Shown: positions 52,813 to 64,000, counted from the stretch's first letter. The stretch is 64,000 nt of DNA from Uloborus plumipes (GCA_038373865.1 JAXGGA010003900.1:31781-95780), one strand, 5' to 3'. The notes: generated from the sequence alone by a model not told the origin. Numbers and translations: made by a program.

Positions 52813-53399
52813 CGTGGGGTTCATTCGGTACAGAGAGTGAGCTCTTTTGCCGGGTATGAAAGTGGGGAGATTTGAATGGTTCTGACATTGAAGGTGTGAA
52901 GGGGGGGGGGGAATCAAAAAGGAATCTTCTCAGGGCCACACACTGTACAATATTTGCAAGATAATTAAAACGATGAAAGAGGTGAGACATGGATGAGGAC
53001 GAAAGTCAGTTATGTACTTGGAAGTACCTGGGGTGGAGCCCCCTACCTTCAGGGCATCTCATTGGGTGAGAATGGAGAGCGGCATGAGCCTGGACCAATT
53101 GTGAGCTGGTAAATATGCCCAGAGGAATTGCTTAGATTTAAATAAAAATTTGAATTTAATAAAGCTAATATAAATATAAGTTAAAGCTAACATGAATATG
53201 AGTATAAATGAAAATGAAAAATAGAAATAGCAAAAGTATTTTTCCCCCGCATGGAAAACCAAGCGTTTTTGGTGGTTAACATAGTATCCTTTTCTGAATA
53301 ATGATAAAAAGTTAAGTAAAGAAAAAGTAAAGCCCTTGGGCAGTTCTTGGATAATAAAAATAATAATAAAAAAGAAAAAAAGAAAAAGTCCTAGGCAGG

Positions 53400-54530
53400 A
53401 CAGCATCCTATCCGAAAACCGGAGATTCTTGACGGCGAACGGTTGAGAATCACCGTGCGCTAAAGTTGCCAGAGCAGGGCACGAGGCCTGTTATGGTTAG
53501 ACATGGATGAAATTGGGAAGAAAAGAGGAAGAGGAGAATTTCCTAAACCGTTTCAACGCCTCTTAAATACTAAATGCCTTCTACTTTCTGGTTTTTAGCT
53601 CAGAGTAAAATTTCTCCGTTGGTTCACGAGGCACTGCCATCTATCGAAGTTCTTCGAGACAGATAAATTAACGATTGGTTGATTTCTACATTTAAATTTC
53701 AAATTCTTCCAATCAAATAATTTAATTCGAATAGTTCTTGGATCACCATAACAACGGCATCATCGAACTGCCGCAAGGTGGCGCTCAAAGTGGAACAACT
53801 GTCTCCCGTATTGGGGCAAATGAAGGAGGCACTTAATATTTAGGAGGCGTTGACCATTTAAATTAAAAGAGCTACACTGATGCAGATTCTTCTCTGTTTT
53901 TCCGAGTCGCAGTTTTGCAGGCAGTGTCTCGCATCAACTCTTTGCCAAGCGAAGTGTGCGATGGGATCTATTTATTTCGTTTTGACATTTCCACCGCCGT
54001 TCAAGGTCCCAGAGACAATGAAAGTTCACATCACGCAGACAGCAGCACGAAGGCGTGCAAAATAAACTGAATTGCGTCAAACGTAAAGAAGAATTCAACA
54101 AGGACATGATGTCGCGTCGAGGCAAATAATGTCAATCACACCGAACTGCTGAATTTGTTAAAGTCGTTATGTAGTACTACATTTACTGTCCAACCGTAAA
54201 AACCGCGCAAAGCACTCGCGAACAGTTCCACTTGAAAAAGGGTGGATGGGTTGTGGGTGATAACTTTCCGAAGTTTTCAATTTAAAACTTGCATTTGCTA
54301 TATATCCTTTTGACACATCCAACTAAACTATGTAGTTGAAATTAGCGTCGTTCCACGTTGTTTGATACGGCTCAAAATGCTTCTTATTATTCTTCTGCTT
54401 ATTGTTATCTAACCTAACACCCCTATTTTGGGAAGATCAGAGAAGACCTGACGCATGCGTAAATGCGCGGAAGGTTTTACCCTAGAAGATCAGATAGTAT
54501 GAGAGCTGTTTCAGTGTAAATAGTTAATCA
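53400..54530. other. GC-richer unique-looking stretch
   Basis: No gene is recognised. It has more CpG than its surroundings and contains two CTCF-like words (53626-53645 and 53771-53786) and an acgcatgcgt palindrome (54451-54460). Open frames on both strands (53880-54065 plus, 53934-54125 minus) are short and unrecognised. It could be regulatory DNA. Confidence 0.35.
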
Positions 54531-54639
54531 AAAAACTTGATGCGCACGATAGCGCCCAGTGGAGCCAGCTTCTCCTCTATTTGGCCTACTCACTCACTTC
54601 TGATTATTTTATCTTTTTTTTTTTTTTTTTCAGAATTTT

Positions 54640-54760
54640 ATTTACCGCTTATAACATCGAATACGCCGGCCTCCTTGTCCAGCTGTCAGAGAAGTCTGAC
54701 CCGGATGGTGTGTTCCCGGGTTCGAATCTCGGTCCGGTCGTTTTCCGTGCTCCCACGTTA
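54640..54760 (+). mobile_element. tRNA-like SINE head fragment
   Basis: agaagtctgacccggatggt, then cgggttcgaatctcgg, is shared in order with the SINE at 52585-52785. It is followed by sequence that does not match. Confidence 0.5.
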
Positions 54761-55410
54761 ATTTTCTTTGCCTAGAAAAAAATGACATCACTTTCAGATT
54801 CACCCCCAAAGCAGAATACTGCTAAATTTGGAACGTACGTCGCAGAACAGATATCTGAACTGCAGAACAATTCTGGTCAAATGTAAGGGAAAATTCTGAC
54901 CATTTTCTGCAGAAATTCTGCAATTTCTGCAGAAGAGGCAGTTTTTGAACTAAAGATACAATTTTGCAGAAATTCAGAACAATTTCTGCAGATTTCTTCA
55001 AATTAGAAAAAAAAAAAAAATAAATAAAATTTCTGCAAATTATGCTTATTAGGCAGAAAATCAAAAAGTTGATTTTTTTGCGATATTTGCGAACTTTAAA
55101 TTTACTTCAAGCTGGACAAAATCTGCAGAATTTGTACAAAATTACATGTTTAGTAAAAATTTACTTGCAGAAAATTATGTTTGACTACACTTGTTTTATG
55201 CCCATTAAGTGTTCTGCCTCCAAGACTTGGTCTCATTACTAGCTATGGGCTGTTATTCTAGTGAAAACATTGCTTCTAATGCAGCGTCAAAGCATTCGAA
55301 GCTATTTGATGTTTGGAGGAACAGACATAGTGAATTGATTTACATTTTCAGCCAAGAATGTGTGGCTGGAATTTTAATTTCAGGCTTTGTTCTGCAGTTA
55401 GACTGAGTAC

Positions 55411-55515
55411 CAGGGGCGGACTGGCTCTAAAATTTTTGTGTGGAAAAAAAATTCTTGCCGGCCCCTTACCAAGAATGCATTGTTCCCAGCCCGAAAATTT
55501 TCTAACGAGTTTCCT

Positions 55516-55565
<50 letters not shown>

Positions 55566-56722
55566 AGAGATTCCTTCTCAGTTCGAAAAACCAAGATTAT
55601 TTTTTTACAGAAACCCTTCATTAAATTAATTTTGCTAACATCTATAATGTACACATGATACGTCAAGGACCTAATATTCTCAAAAAATGTTTGAGAGTCT
55701 AAATTCCTGTACGCAATAAAAAAAAAAAAAAAAGTTATGTGGGTTTTTTGAAAATCCGCACTTAAAAATGTAATTTGTTTATGTAAGCGAATAAAAAACC
55801 TATTTAAATCAAGAATAAGATATATGCCTATGATCTGTAATATTAAACCACTTAAAAAAAATTCAATTGTTCTTATCAAAATCCTTGCTTGAAATTGTAT
55901 TGAACTTATGCAAACTAATGAAAATTTTCACTTAAACCAAACGTAATGCATATGTTTAAAATGTGTATACATTATACATCACGAAGAGTTTATTTATAAT
56001 AAAATACTTGTTAGGGAAAAGTAGTGGTGCTTTCAATAATATTACTTCCCAAATGCTATTTTGATTATAAAATATTTTTTCAAAGATCCGTAAAAGAACT
56101 ATAATTTCTTCTAATCAAATATTAGCTTCATTTTAATGAAAAGTAATTTATAAAAAATGAAAAATAAATTTTATTAATGCATCAATCATTCAAATACTTC
56201 AATTCAATTTTTCAAAATTATTATAAAATAACACTTCAATCCATTGCTTAAAAAGTGGCGGGAAGCACAACAAGCACGAAAGAAGAAAAGAAAAAAAAAA
56301 ACTATTTAGCTGGAGTTTCTCAATGTTACTTAAGAATCCCAATACGTCCTTTTCTTCGAATGGCGCCTTTTTTCATTTCAAGCTTTTTCCCAGACAGCCA
56401 TTAAAAAAGGTCCCACCCACAAAGCCATTGTTTCCCTCCCTTTTACTTTGTGAGTTGGGTCAGAAAAGTGTAACCGCTGCGCTAGAAGAGGTGCTGAGTA
56501 ATCAGCGTCCCCCCCTCAAGAAAGAAACAGTTCTATCTGTGATCCCAAACGGCCGGCCGTGTGAGAACCTAGGAGGATGGTGAGAGCGGCCGGCCCAACT
56601 TTTTTTTTTCGAAATAATTTTTTTTTGATTAAAAAATAAATAAATATAGAAAGAAAACGGCCCAGAGTAGATTCGGCCCATGTGGAATTTTCCACATCTT
56701 CCACATTTCCAGTCCGCCCCTG
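55411..56722. mobile_element. hAT element, CAGGGGCGGACTGG ends
   Basis: 14-bp inverted ends. Flanks ctgagtac (55403-55410) and ctgagtag (56723-56730) agree at seven of eight bases. Both arms share ggccggc(c) words. It includes a 48-base A run at 55517-55564 and no transposase. Confidence 0.88.
55517..55564 (+). repeat. 48-base A run
   Basis: An uninterrupted A tract inside the hAT. It produces false Lys- and Phe-rich open frames on the two strands. Its true length is uncertain because such runs are hard to sequence. Confidence 0.9.
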
Positions 56723-56822
56723 CTGAGTAGTGAACAAAAACTCCTTTCATAGTCCTGTATGAAACCGTTTTGATTTCAGGATCATGGTTTTTGAAAACGG
56801 TCATGTTTCGGGTACTATACAG

Positions 56823-59454
56823 TAGGGTGGAGCGAAAAAAATGAATTTTTGATTTTCGTAAACGGGTACCTTTCATTTACTGTGAATGAGGATAAGTAAC
56901 AATTCTGTAAAATATTTCACTTTTGCGACGTCATCTTTAGTCTGCGCATTTGGCCTAAAGTTTTGAAATTTTTGATTTTTATTGGATTTTTCAAATTTTT
57001 TTAAAAAATATTGCAAATGATAAAACTAGTGACGGGTGGTTATTAAATGGAAGAAAAAGGTTTGAAATATACAAAGAATTTTTTAAAACCATTTTAGATT
57101 ATTATTTCAGTTCGTGCATTGCGCTCAAAGTTCATCAAATTTCCCAAAACTTCTGATATTTTCGACATTTTTTAACTCAGTATTTCCTCTCAATACTCAC
57201 TTTAAGTGTCTTCAAACTTGTTTTTATTCATTTTGTTATTACTTTGAACCTTGCAACTCTTCGCTAGCTCATGTGGAACTACCCAGGACTCACCACGAGG
57301 AGGTGACCGCACTTCTAGTCTTACACGTGAACCCTTCCTTCCAACCAATGCAAGCACGTATTTACATTTGTTAGATACGTCTTTCACAGTTAAATTGTTC
57401 CTTTTTGTCGTAAATTGATCAAATATTTCTGTCAGATATCCTCGTTTTTACTAAACTTTTTCTTTTCCTGTGATTACATACCAATTTTGAAGAGCTTTTG
57501 TAACCTATTCGACAGCTCTTTCAACTGATTGAGTCTTGAATGGCAGTTTAAAAAGAGCGCATTCAGAAATCATATTTAAATTCTCATCTTCCATAATCTT
57601 TGTAAATATTGTGTTGTTAAATTACCTGTAAAAGGTAGCTTTGTAATTTCCACATCATGGCAAGAAATCATATCGATGCATACTAACTTTTGATTTATGT
57701 ATGTAATGTATGAAAATAGATTTTTGTCTATTTTTTGGGATCTGAAGCGTTCTCACTTGTTTGCTTATTTGTTTTCTAGATTGAGCGTTTATAATACGAT
57801 TTAAAACAAGTTTCTTTATATGCTCTCTCTTATGAACTAACCAGATTATTTCCCGGCGTTGCCAGGGTGCTTATTAATACAACATAGCTCTAAAAAACAT
57901 TTGAATGAATTCTATCCACATGGGAATATAAACACTTATTTCATGCCAGAAAGAAATAGTTGAGCCTAAAATGGATAATTCATTGTTGATCGTAATCTTT
58001 GTAGGAAAATATTCCTATTTAAATGTGTTACATTTTATCAATTTGTGTGCTTAATCTATCTATTACTCTATCTATTCAAAATTATAAGAAAATGGCCATT
58101 TTGAGACAAAAGATTTGAATTTTGGGCTTTTTGGATTTTTTTAAATTTCAAAACCCCTGCCTGTGTGATTTCTAATGCAGCAGGGAACCTCTGTGCCAAG
58201 TTTGTTGAAAATCCGACGAAAACTGGATTTGTATAAGGAACAAACATTCACACATTTGATAACAGCATATTTCTTGGGTGCAAAGTATACATTGTTTTGA
58301 ATAGATGTGAAAACAATTTTCTGCTTTTTTTTTAAATCTCACACGAATTCATAGCTAAATTAGTAACGTCTGTGCTTCATCCTAAAAGAGCAAGGACACT
58401 TTTACCCGCAAAAGTTATGAACTCTTTTAAAAGTTATAGTCTAAAGATTGTTTACTGTAGTCAACTTATGACTAGGGAAAGCTTTCTTGGACTTCTGTTT
58501 CGCATTTTTTTTAATATTTTCCCAGTCAAAACTACCTTGCTCATCTCATGAAGTTACTGTTGCTCAGTACTTGAACCATTTTTATTGTCAAAATCAATCT
58601 GATCAATGACAAATTCTATAGGTTCATATTGAACTGATTTAAAAGTATAACATGTTTAGCTTAGCCCAAAAATCACTTTGGTCCACTGGTAGGTCCATCT
58701 AGCTTTTGCAAAAAATGCAGCAAATTAAGTTCATTCAAATGTAATTGGCAACTGTTCCATTACAGAGGTCTACCAAGTTTTTCTTCCAGTTTCCGTATTA
58801 CACCTTTATTTTCCTGTCTTTGTAGTGCATAAATCAAAACCAATGCAAACAATTTCCTACTCAAAGAAACAATTTATTGTTTCTGACTTGTCTAAGAAAT
58901 GTAAATGTATGCTTTCATTGGTTGGAAGCAAGGGGAGCGCGAGTGGCACCCAAAGTGCGGCCACTTCCTCGTGGTGAGTTCTAGGTAATTTCAATGAGCA
59001 AGCATAGAGTTGAGTAGTTCAAAGAAACAACAGAATGATTAAGAAAATATTTTGAAGGCACTTTTAGTAAATATTGAGAGGAAATATTGAATTATAAAAT
59101 TTCTGCTAATATTGAAAATATCGGAAATTTCTGAAAATTTGATGAACTTTGGGCCTAATGCGCAGGCTGAAATTATAATCTGAAATGATTTTTAAAAATT
59201 TCTTGTATATTTCAAACCTTTTTCTTCCATTTAATAACCACCCGTCACTAGTTTTATCATTTGCAATATTTTTTAAAAAAATTTGAAAAATCTAAAAAAA
59301 ATCTAAAATTTCAAAACTTTAGGCCAAATGCGCAGACTAAAGATGATGTCGCAAAAGTGAAATATTTTACAGAATTGTTACTTATCCTCATTCACAGTAA
59401 ATGAAAGGTACCCGTTTACGAAAATCAAAAATTCATTTTTTTCGCTCCACCCTA
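56823..59454. mobile_element. hAT-type foldback element with ~600-bp terminal inverted repeats
   Basis: Exact 8-bp duplication ctatacag (56815-56822, 59455-59462). The ends TAGGGTGGAGCGAAAAAAAT are identical when inverted, and similarity continues for roughly 600 bp (56823-57420 against 58850-59454), including actcaccacgagga and cttccaaccaatg blocks. The middle holds a Helitron copy. No transposase is recognised. Confidence 0.92.
57841..58255 (-). mobile_element. short Helitron nested in the foldback hAT
   Basis: On the minus strand the 3' end is hairpin CCTGGCAACGCCGGG, then aaataat and CTGG, followed by T. The interior matches 33759-34153 (aaaatccgacgaaaact, aggaacaaacat). The 5' end is truncated or altered. 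Confidence 0.72.
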
Positions 59455-59762
59455 CTATACAGTGCTTAAAGTATACTTGCAGAACAATTTTGGTCAAATG
59501 ATTTTACGTTGCAGAACTTAACCCCAATTATTCTGCTTTGGGGCGATTCACCAATTAAATTTTCACTACAGCATAAAATAAAGTTTGCTTTGGAAAAAAG
59601 GGTCGAAAATTTTTTAAAAGGTGAATGATTCCTCTAATCAAAAAGAGTTTGCGTAAGATATTTATTTCAGCTGGGTGATTTCTCTTTTTAATCGACTGCA
59701 TATCACAAGCGTCGTTCGACGAACGGCCTTGACCTTCTTGCCGCAATTTCCGCCAAGCTTAC

Positions 59763-59924
59763 CTCTGATAAAGATGTTCGAATGAATGCTCTGCACATGG
59801 AAAGAGAATTGAAAACTTCACTAAAAATATTTCCACTGTCAACGAACCCAAGTTCGTTCAACTCAACTTTTATGCATAGGACAGCATTGCAAACGTCAGT
59901 TACAATCTTCAACAGGGCACCCAT
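59763..59924 (-). CDS. possible first coding exon of an unrecognised gene
   Basis: Fifty-four codons begin MGALLKIVTDVCNAVLCIKV and end AFIRTSLSE, then a strong donor (AGAG/GTAAGC at 59762). Without splicing the frame runs 19 more codons to a stop. The helical, balanced composition looks protein-like, but I recognise no family. No upstream acceptor fits: an in-frame TAA precedes the ATG by nine bases. Downstream exons would have to lie below 54.8 kb, beyond the transposon nest; none was found. Confidence 0.25.
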
Positions 59925-60567
59925 TATCAGTTTTTACTAAGAACTCAATAGCAACTTATTCAGAATTTTTCTATGTTTATATTGGATACAAAATTCACAA
60001 TAGGAGATTTAGCTAAGCCCCTCTCCCCCTTCAATGCGTGAAAATACATCTTAATGTTTTTTTGGAAAAGTGGAATTAATTTAGGGGGACAGGATACTAA
60101 AGTAATATTACTGTTCAACTGCATGGAAGTAATTTTCACACAAAACTTTTCCCTATTGCTTTGTTTTAGTCCGTAAAAAAGAAATTTACTTGGTGTGTAC
60201 AAAGCATTATTTTTCAAAACTGTTAAACACAATTTTCAAAAATTCTCTTACGTGGTGGGATAGAAACGAATGGTACATTTGAAATTAGTGTGTCAAAAAT
60301 ACAGAAATCAACTGTTACTTCGTCAAAAAAAAAAAAGCATCAACACTGAAAATTTGCTTGATGAATATTTTTATTCTTGTATTTTAGCACGCAGAGAAAG
60401 TTTCCATTGGTTTTACCCAATATTTTTATTCTTAAAATATACCGAAAGAAAAGACTCACAGTGTTTTATTGCATCCTATCTTCCTCAACGCGTAAGTTAC
60501 ACGCAAACACATGTACGACTCGCCCACATGCATATTTTCAATTTTTCCCGTCAAGGTTCCTCCGCAC
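59925..60567. other. no recognised feature
   Basis: AT-rich sequence with short open frames on both strands that I could not assign. It separates the possible exon at 59763-59924 from the minisatellite. Confidence 0.5.
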
Positions 60568-62800
60568 CAACCTGTAAATAGCGTTTCTTTACAGAAGCGT
60601 GGCACTTGAGGTGAAGCCCAACCTGTAAATAGCGTTTCTTTACAGAAGCGTGGCACTTGAGGCGAAGCCCAACCTGTAAATAGCGTTTCTTTACAAAAGC
60701 GTGGCACTTGAGGTGAAGCCTGCAAATAGCGTTTCTTCACAGAAGCGTGGCACTTGAGGTGTAGCCTGCAAATAGCGTTTCTTCACCGAAGCGTGGCACT
60801 TGAGGTGAAGCCCAACCTGTAAATAGCGTTTCTTTACAGAAGCGTGGCACTTGAGGTGAAGCCCAACCTGTAAATAGCGTTTCTTTACAGAAGCGTGGCA
60901 CTTGAGGTGAAGCCCAACCTGTAAATAGCGTTTCTTTACAGAAGCGTGGCACTTGAGGTGAAGCCCAACCTGTAAATAGCGTTTCTTTACAGAAGCGTGG
61001 CACTTGAGGTGAAGCCCAACCTGTAAATAGCGTTTCTTTACAGAAGCGTGGCACTTGAGGCGAAGCCCAACCTGTAAATAGCGTTTCTTTACAAAAGCGT
61101 GGCACTTGAGGTGAAGCCTGCAAATAGCGTTTCTTCACAGAAGCGTGGCACTTGAGGTGTAGCCTGCAAATAGCGTTTCTTCACCGAAGCGTGGCACTTG
61201 AGGTGAAGCCCAACCTGTAAATAGCGTTTCTTTACAGAAGCGTGGCACTTGAGGTGAAGCCCAACCTGTAAATAGCGTTTCTTTACAGAAGCGTGGCACT
61301 TGAGGCGAAGCCCAACCTGTAAATAGCGTTTCTTTACAAAAGCGTGGCACTTGAGGTGAAGCCTGCAAATAGCGTTTCTTCACAGAAGCGTGGCACTTGA
61401 GGTGTAGCCTGCAAATAGCGTTTCTTCACCGAAGCGTGGCACTTGAGGTGAAGCCCAACCTGTAAATAGCGTTTCTTTACAGAAGCGTGGCACTTGAGGT
61501 GAAGCCCAACCTGTAAATAGCGTTTCTTTACAGAAGCGTGGCACTTGAGGCGAAGCCCAACCTGTAAATAGCGTTTCTTTACAAAAGCGTGGCACTTGAG
61601 GTGAAGCCTGCAAATAGCGTTTCTTCACAGAAGCGTGGCACTTGAGGTGTAGCCTGCAAATAGCGTTTCTTCACTGAAGCGTGGCACTTGAGGTGAAGCC
61701 CAACCTGTAAATAGCGTTTCTTTACAGAAGCGTGGCACTTGAGGTGAAGCCCAACCTGTAAATAGCGTTTCTTTACAGAAAAGCGTGGCACTTGAGGTGA
61801 AGCCCAACCTGTAAATAGCGTTTCTTTACAGAAGCGTGGCACTTGAGGCGAAGCCCAACCTGTAAATATCGTTTCTTTACAAAAGCGTGGCACTTGAGGT
61901 GAAGCCTAAAAATAGCGTTTCTTCACAGAAGCGTGGCACTTGAGGTGTAGCCTGCAAATAGCATTTCTTCACCGAAGCGTGGCACTTGAGGTGAAGCCCA
62001 ACCTGTAAATAGCGTTTCTTTACAGAAGCGTGGCACTTGAGGTGAAGCCCAACCTGTAAATAGCGTTTCTTTACAGAAGCGTGGCACTTGAGGCGAAGCC
62101 CAACCTGTAAATAGCGTTTCTTTACAAAAGCGTGGCACTTGAGGTGAAGCCTGCAAATAGCGTTTCTTCACAGAAGCGTGGCACTTGAGGTGTAGCCTGC
62201 AAATAGCGTTTCTTCACCGAAGCGTGGCACTTGAGGTGAAGCCCAACCTGTAAATAGCGTTTCTTTACAAAAGCGTGGCACTTGAGGTGAAGCCTGCAAA
62301 TAGAGTTTCTTCATAAAAGCATGATACTTGAGGTGAAGCCCCCAACCTGTAAATAGCGTTTCTTTACAGAAGCGTGGCACTTGAGTTGAAGCCCAACCTG
62401 TAAATAGCGTTTCTTCACCGAAGCGTGGCACTTGAGGTGAAGCCCAACCTGTAAATAGCGTTTCTTTACAAAAGCGTGGCACTTGAGGTGAAGCCCAACC
62501 TGTAAATAGCGTTTCTTTACAGAAGCGTGGCACTTGAGGTGAAGCCCCCAACCTGTAAATAGCGTTTCTTTACAGAAGCGTGGCACTTGAGTTGAAGCCC
62601 AACCTGTAAATAGCGTTTCTTTACAAAAGCGTGGCACTTGAGGAGAAGCCTGCAAATAGCGTTTCTCCATAAAAGCATGATACTTGAGGTGAAGCCCCCA
62701 ACCTGTAAATAGCGCTTCTTCACAGAAGCATGATACTTAAGGTGAAGCCCAACCTGTAAATACCGCTTCTTCACAAAAGCATTATATTTGAGGTGAAACC
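60568..62800. repeat. minisatellite of 51- and 46-bp units with 245-bp higher-order repeats
   Basis: The 51-bp unit starts caacctgtaaatagcgtttc and ends gaggtgaagcc. The 46-bp variant lacks five bases (ccaac) and reads cctgcaaatagcg. Between about 60730 and 62230 they form repeats of three 51-bp and two 46-bp units (245 bp, for example frames starting at 61138, 61383 and 61628). On the minus strand the 51-bp unit gives 17 codons (ASPQVPRFCKETLFTGW); the 46-bp units break the frame, so this is not taken as coding. Units decay toward 62800-62900. Confidence 0.95.
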
Positions 62801-62993
62801 CTGTAAATCTGGGTACTTTTCAAAAGCATGACATTGGAGATGAAGACCATCCTGTGAATCTCGCTACTTCATAAAAGTATGATACTCGAGGCGAAACTCA
62901 CTATTCACAAATTCACGTTAAAATTTTACTCCAATACTCTGTGCGGTATGTGAACAAAATTGAAATAGCATTGTCTGTTTTTGTATTCATACC

Positions 62994-63190
62994 AGGCTTG
63001 GAGTAATCGCCGATTACGTAGTCGTAATCCGCGTAATCGATTACATTTTCGTGTAATCATCAACATAATTTGGAAATGGGACACTCGTAATCGTGTAATC
63101 TTAATTTTAATCAAGCATTTTTTGCGTAATCGTAATTGTAATCTTTCTTTCAATAATCGTAATTTAGCTTTGTAATCGTGTAGTCTGACT
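62994..63190. mobile_element. hAT-like end with GTAATCG subterminal repeats
   Basis: caggcttggagtaatcgcc starts a stretch with more than ten gtaatc/gattac words in both orientations, typical of subterminal transposase-binding sites in some hAT families. The other end was not identified. Confidence 0.5.
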
Positions 63191-63773
63191 TTTTTTTTCC
63201 AAATTTTTTCACAGATAATTTAATCTTAGTTAATGCTTTATATTTTAACGCTCATATTATTTTTAATCAATAAGTATATAAAAGAAGAAAAAGTTGTGTA
63301 TGTATAAATTTTTAAAACATTTTTTATGTTTAAAAACTGTTAAATTTTTACTTGAGAATTTTATAAAGCTTCCTTAGAGAATTTTATTTTAAATTGGTTT
63401 TATATAATTTTTTGGTTTATATAATTGGTTTTTTTATCGATAGATTTTACCATTTTACACAAATAGCATACAAAAATTGAATATATAATTGTAGTAAAAT
63501 TTATAGACAAACCAAATAAAACGTAATGATTCATAGATGAACATTCAATAGTCATCAACAGCGGACATTTTAATTTATAATTTAATAAGTTAAACTCATT
63601 TTCAATACTGCAATGGTGAGTAGGATTTCAATAAAATATTTGAACACACCCGAATTTCGAAAAATATAATAAATACAACACTTAAATTAGAAAAGTACTT
63701 TCTTAAAAGAGTAACTTATTATAAAATGGATTGAGCTACGTTTTTTTGTAATATGAAATTACGTGAATCAGTG
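63191..63773. other. no recognised feature
   Basis: Very AT-rich sequence without a coding pattern. It may be the interior of the element whose end is at 62994. Confidence 0.5.
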
Positions 63774-64000
63774 GCACAGAGACAAGGGCGAATCCAGAAA
63801 TTTTTCAAGGGAGGGGCGATGGATTTTCCTTACTATTTATTATGCATACTGATTTAAAAGTATTAATCACCAATGATTTGGACTTCAATTTCGAAACATT
63901 TCCGGAGGAGAATACCAAACCTTCTTCCCCCTACTTCTCTAAAACTAGTATAAAATTGCACTTTTAGTACATCAATGTCGAATAATTAGCTGAGAAGAGT
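63774..64000. mobile_element. possible hAT end running off the window
   Basis: aagggcgaatccagaaattt, followed by a G-rich block, resembles a decayed CAGGGGCGGATCC-type hAT terminus. The partner end would lie outside the window. Confidence 0.3.

Larger units (their letters stand above)
54804..59543. mobile_element. outer TIR element hosting two hAT insertions
   Basis: CCCCAAAGCAGAATA at the left is inverted at the right as TATTCTGCTTTGGGG (one-base shift), inside a shared subterminal gcagaacaattntggtcaaat. Flanks agattcac and cgattcac agree at seven of eight bases. Its interior has many ctgcagaa words. Insertions are at 55411-56722 and 56823-59454; without them it would be about 0.8 kb. Confidence 0.72.

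Noticed and set aside
55358..55879. Poly-Lys and poly-Phe open frames
   Set aside because: Products of the 48-base A run inside a hAT element.
60456..62774. Overlapping minus-strand open frames encoding a repetitive 17-residue protein
   Set aside because: They follow from the 51-bp unit being a multiple of three. The 46-bp units shift the frame repeatedly and no gene structure surrounds them.
60568..62800. CRISPR-like array
   Set aside because: Units are directly tandem with no unique spacers, and the DNA is animal.

Overview
The window is animal nuclear DNA: AT-rich, with long GT-AG introns, dense transposon debris and no prokaryote-style gene packing. Two protein-coding genes can be followed exon by exon. 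The kinds of mobile element present (BED-finger hAT relics, Helitrons, a Tc1 relic, tRNA-derived SINEs, LINE tails) and arthropod-like versions of both genes suggest an arthropod, most likely a chelicerate such as a spider. The organism assignment is inference only.

Gene 1 (plus strand, 812-11850, 5' end off the window) is the 3' part of a FUBP/KHSRP/PSI-type KH-domain RNA-binding protein. Ten exons encode 513 residues: the end of KH2, all of KH3 and KH4, an RG-rich linker, and a P/Q/G/A-rich tail with two W..YY motifs of the PSI A/B type. Gene 2 (minus strand, 46813-23752) is a complete NRF-6-type membrane protein (nose resistant to fluoxetine family). Fifteen exons, joined in consistent phase, give 704 residues: signal peptide, Cys-rich NRF domain, then an acyltransferase-3 membrane domain. 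The two genes converge tail to tail across about 11.9 kb of transposons.

Nearly everything else is repeats. 11.9-23.7 kb is intergenic and holds hAT-like elements, a pogo-type MITE and a three-layer nest (Helitron inside a hAT inside a BED-hAT transposase gene, 16.3-22.0 kb). The introns of gene 2 hold a Tc1 relic, Helitron pieces, piggyBac-like TTAA elements, a tandem 363-bp duplication and hAT MITEs. Upstream of gene 2, 47-59.6 kb holds two more nests: a hAT at 48.06-52.17 kb containing a Helitron that contains a SINE, and an outer terminal-inverted-repeat element at 54.8-59.5 kb containing two further hATs, one with terminal inverted repeats of roughly 600 bp. From 60.57 to 62.8 kb is a minisatellite of 51/46-bp units arranged in 245-bp higher-order repeats. 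The last 1.2 kb holds hAT-like ends.

Other points of note are a perfect 164-bp palindrome in a gene 1 intron, a second 150-bp palindrome at 52.24-52.39 kb, transposons carrying short phrases repeated at irregular spacing, and a possible first coding exon of an unrecognised gene at 59763-59924 (minus).
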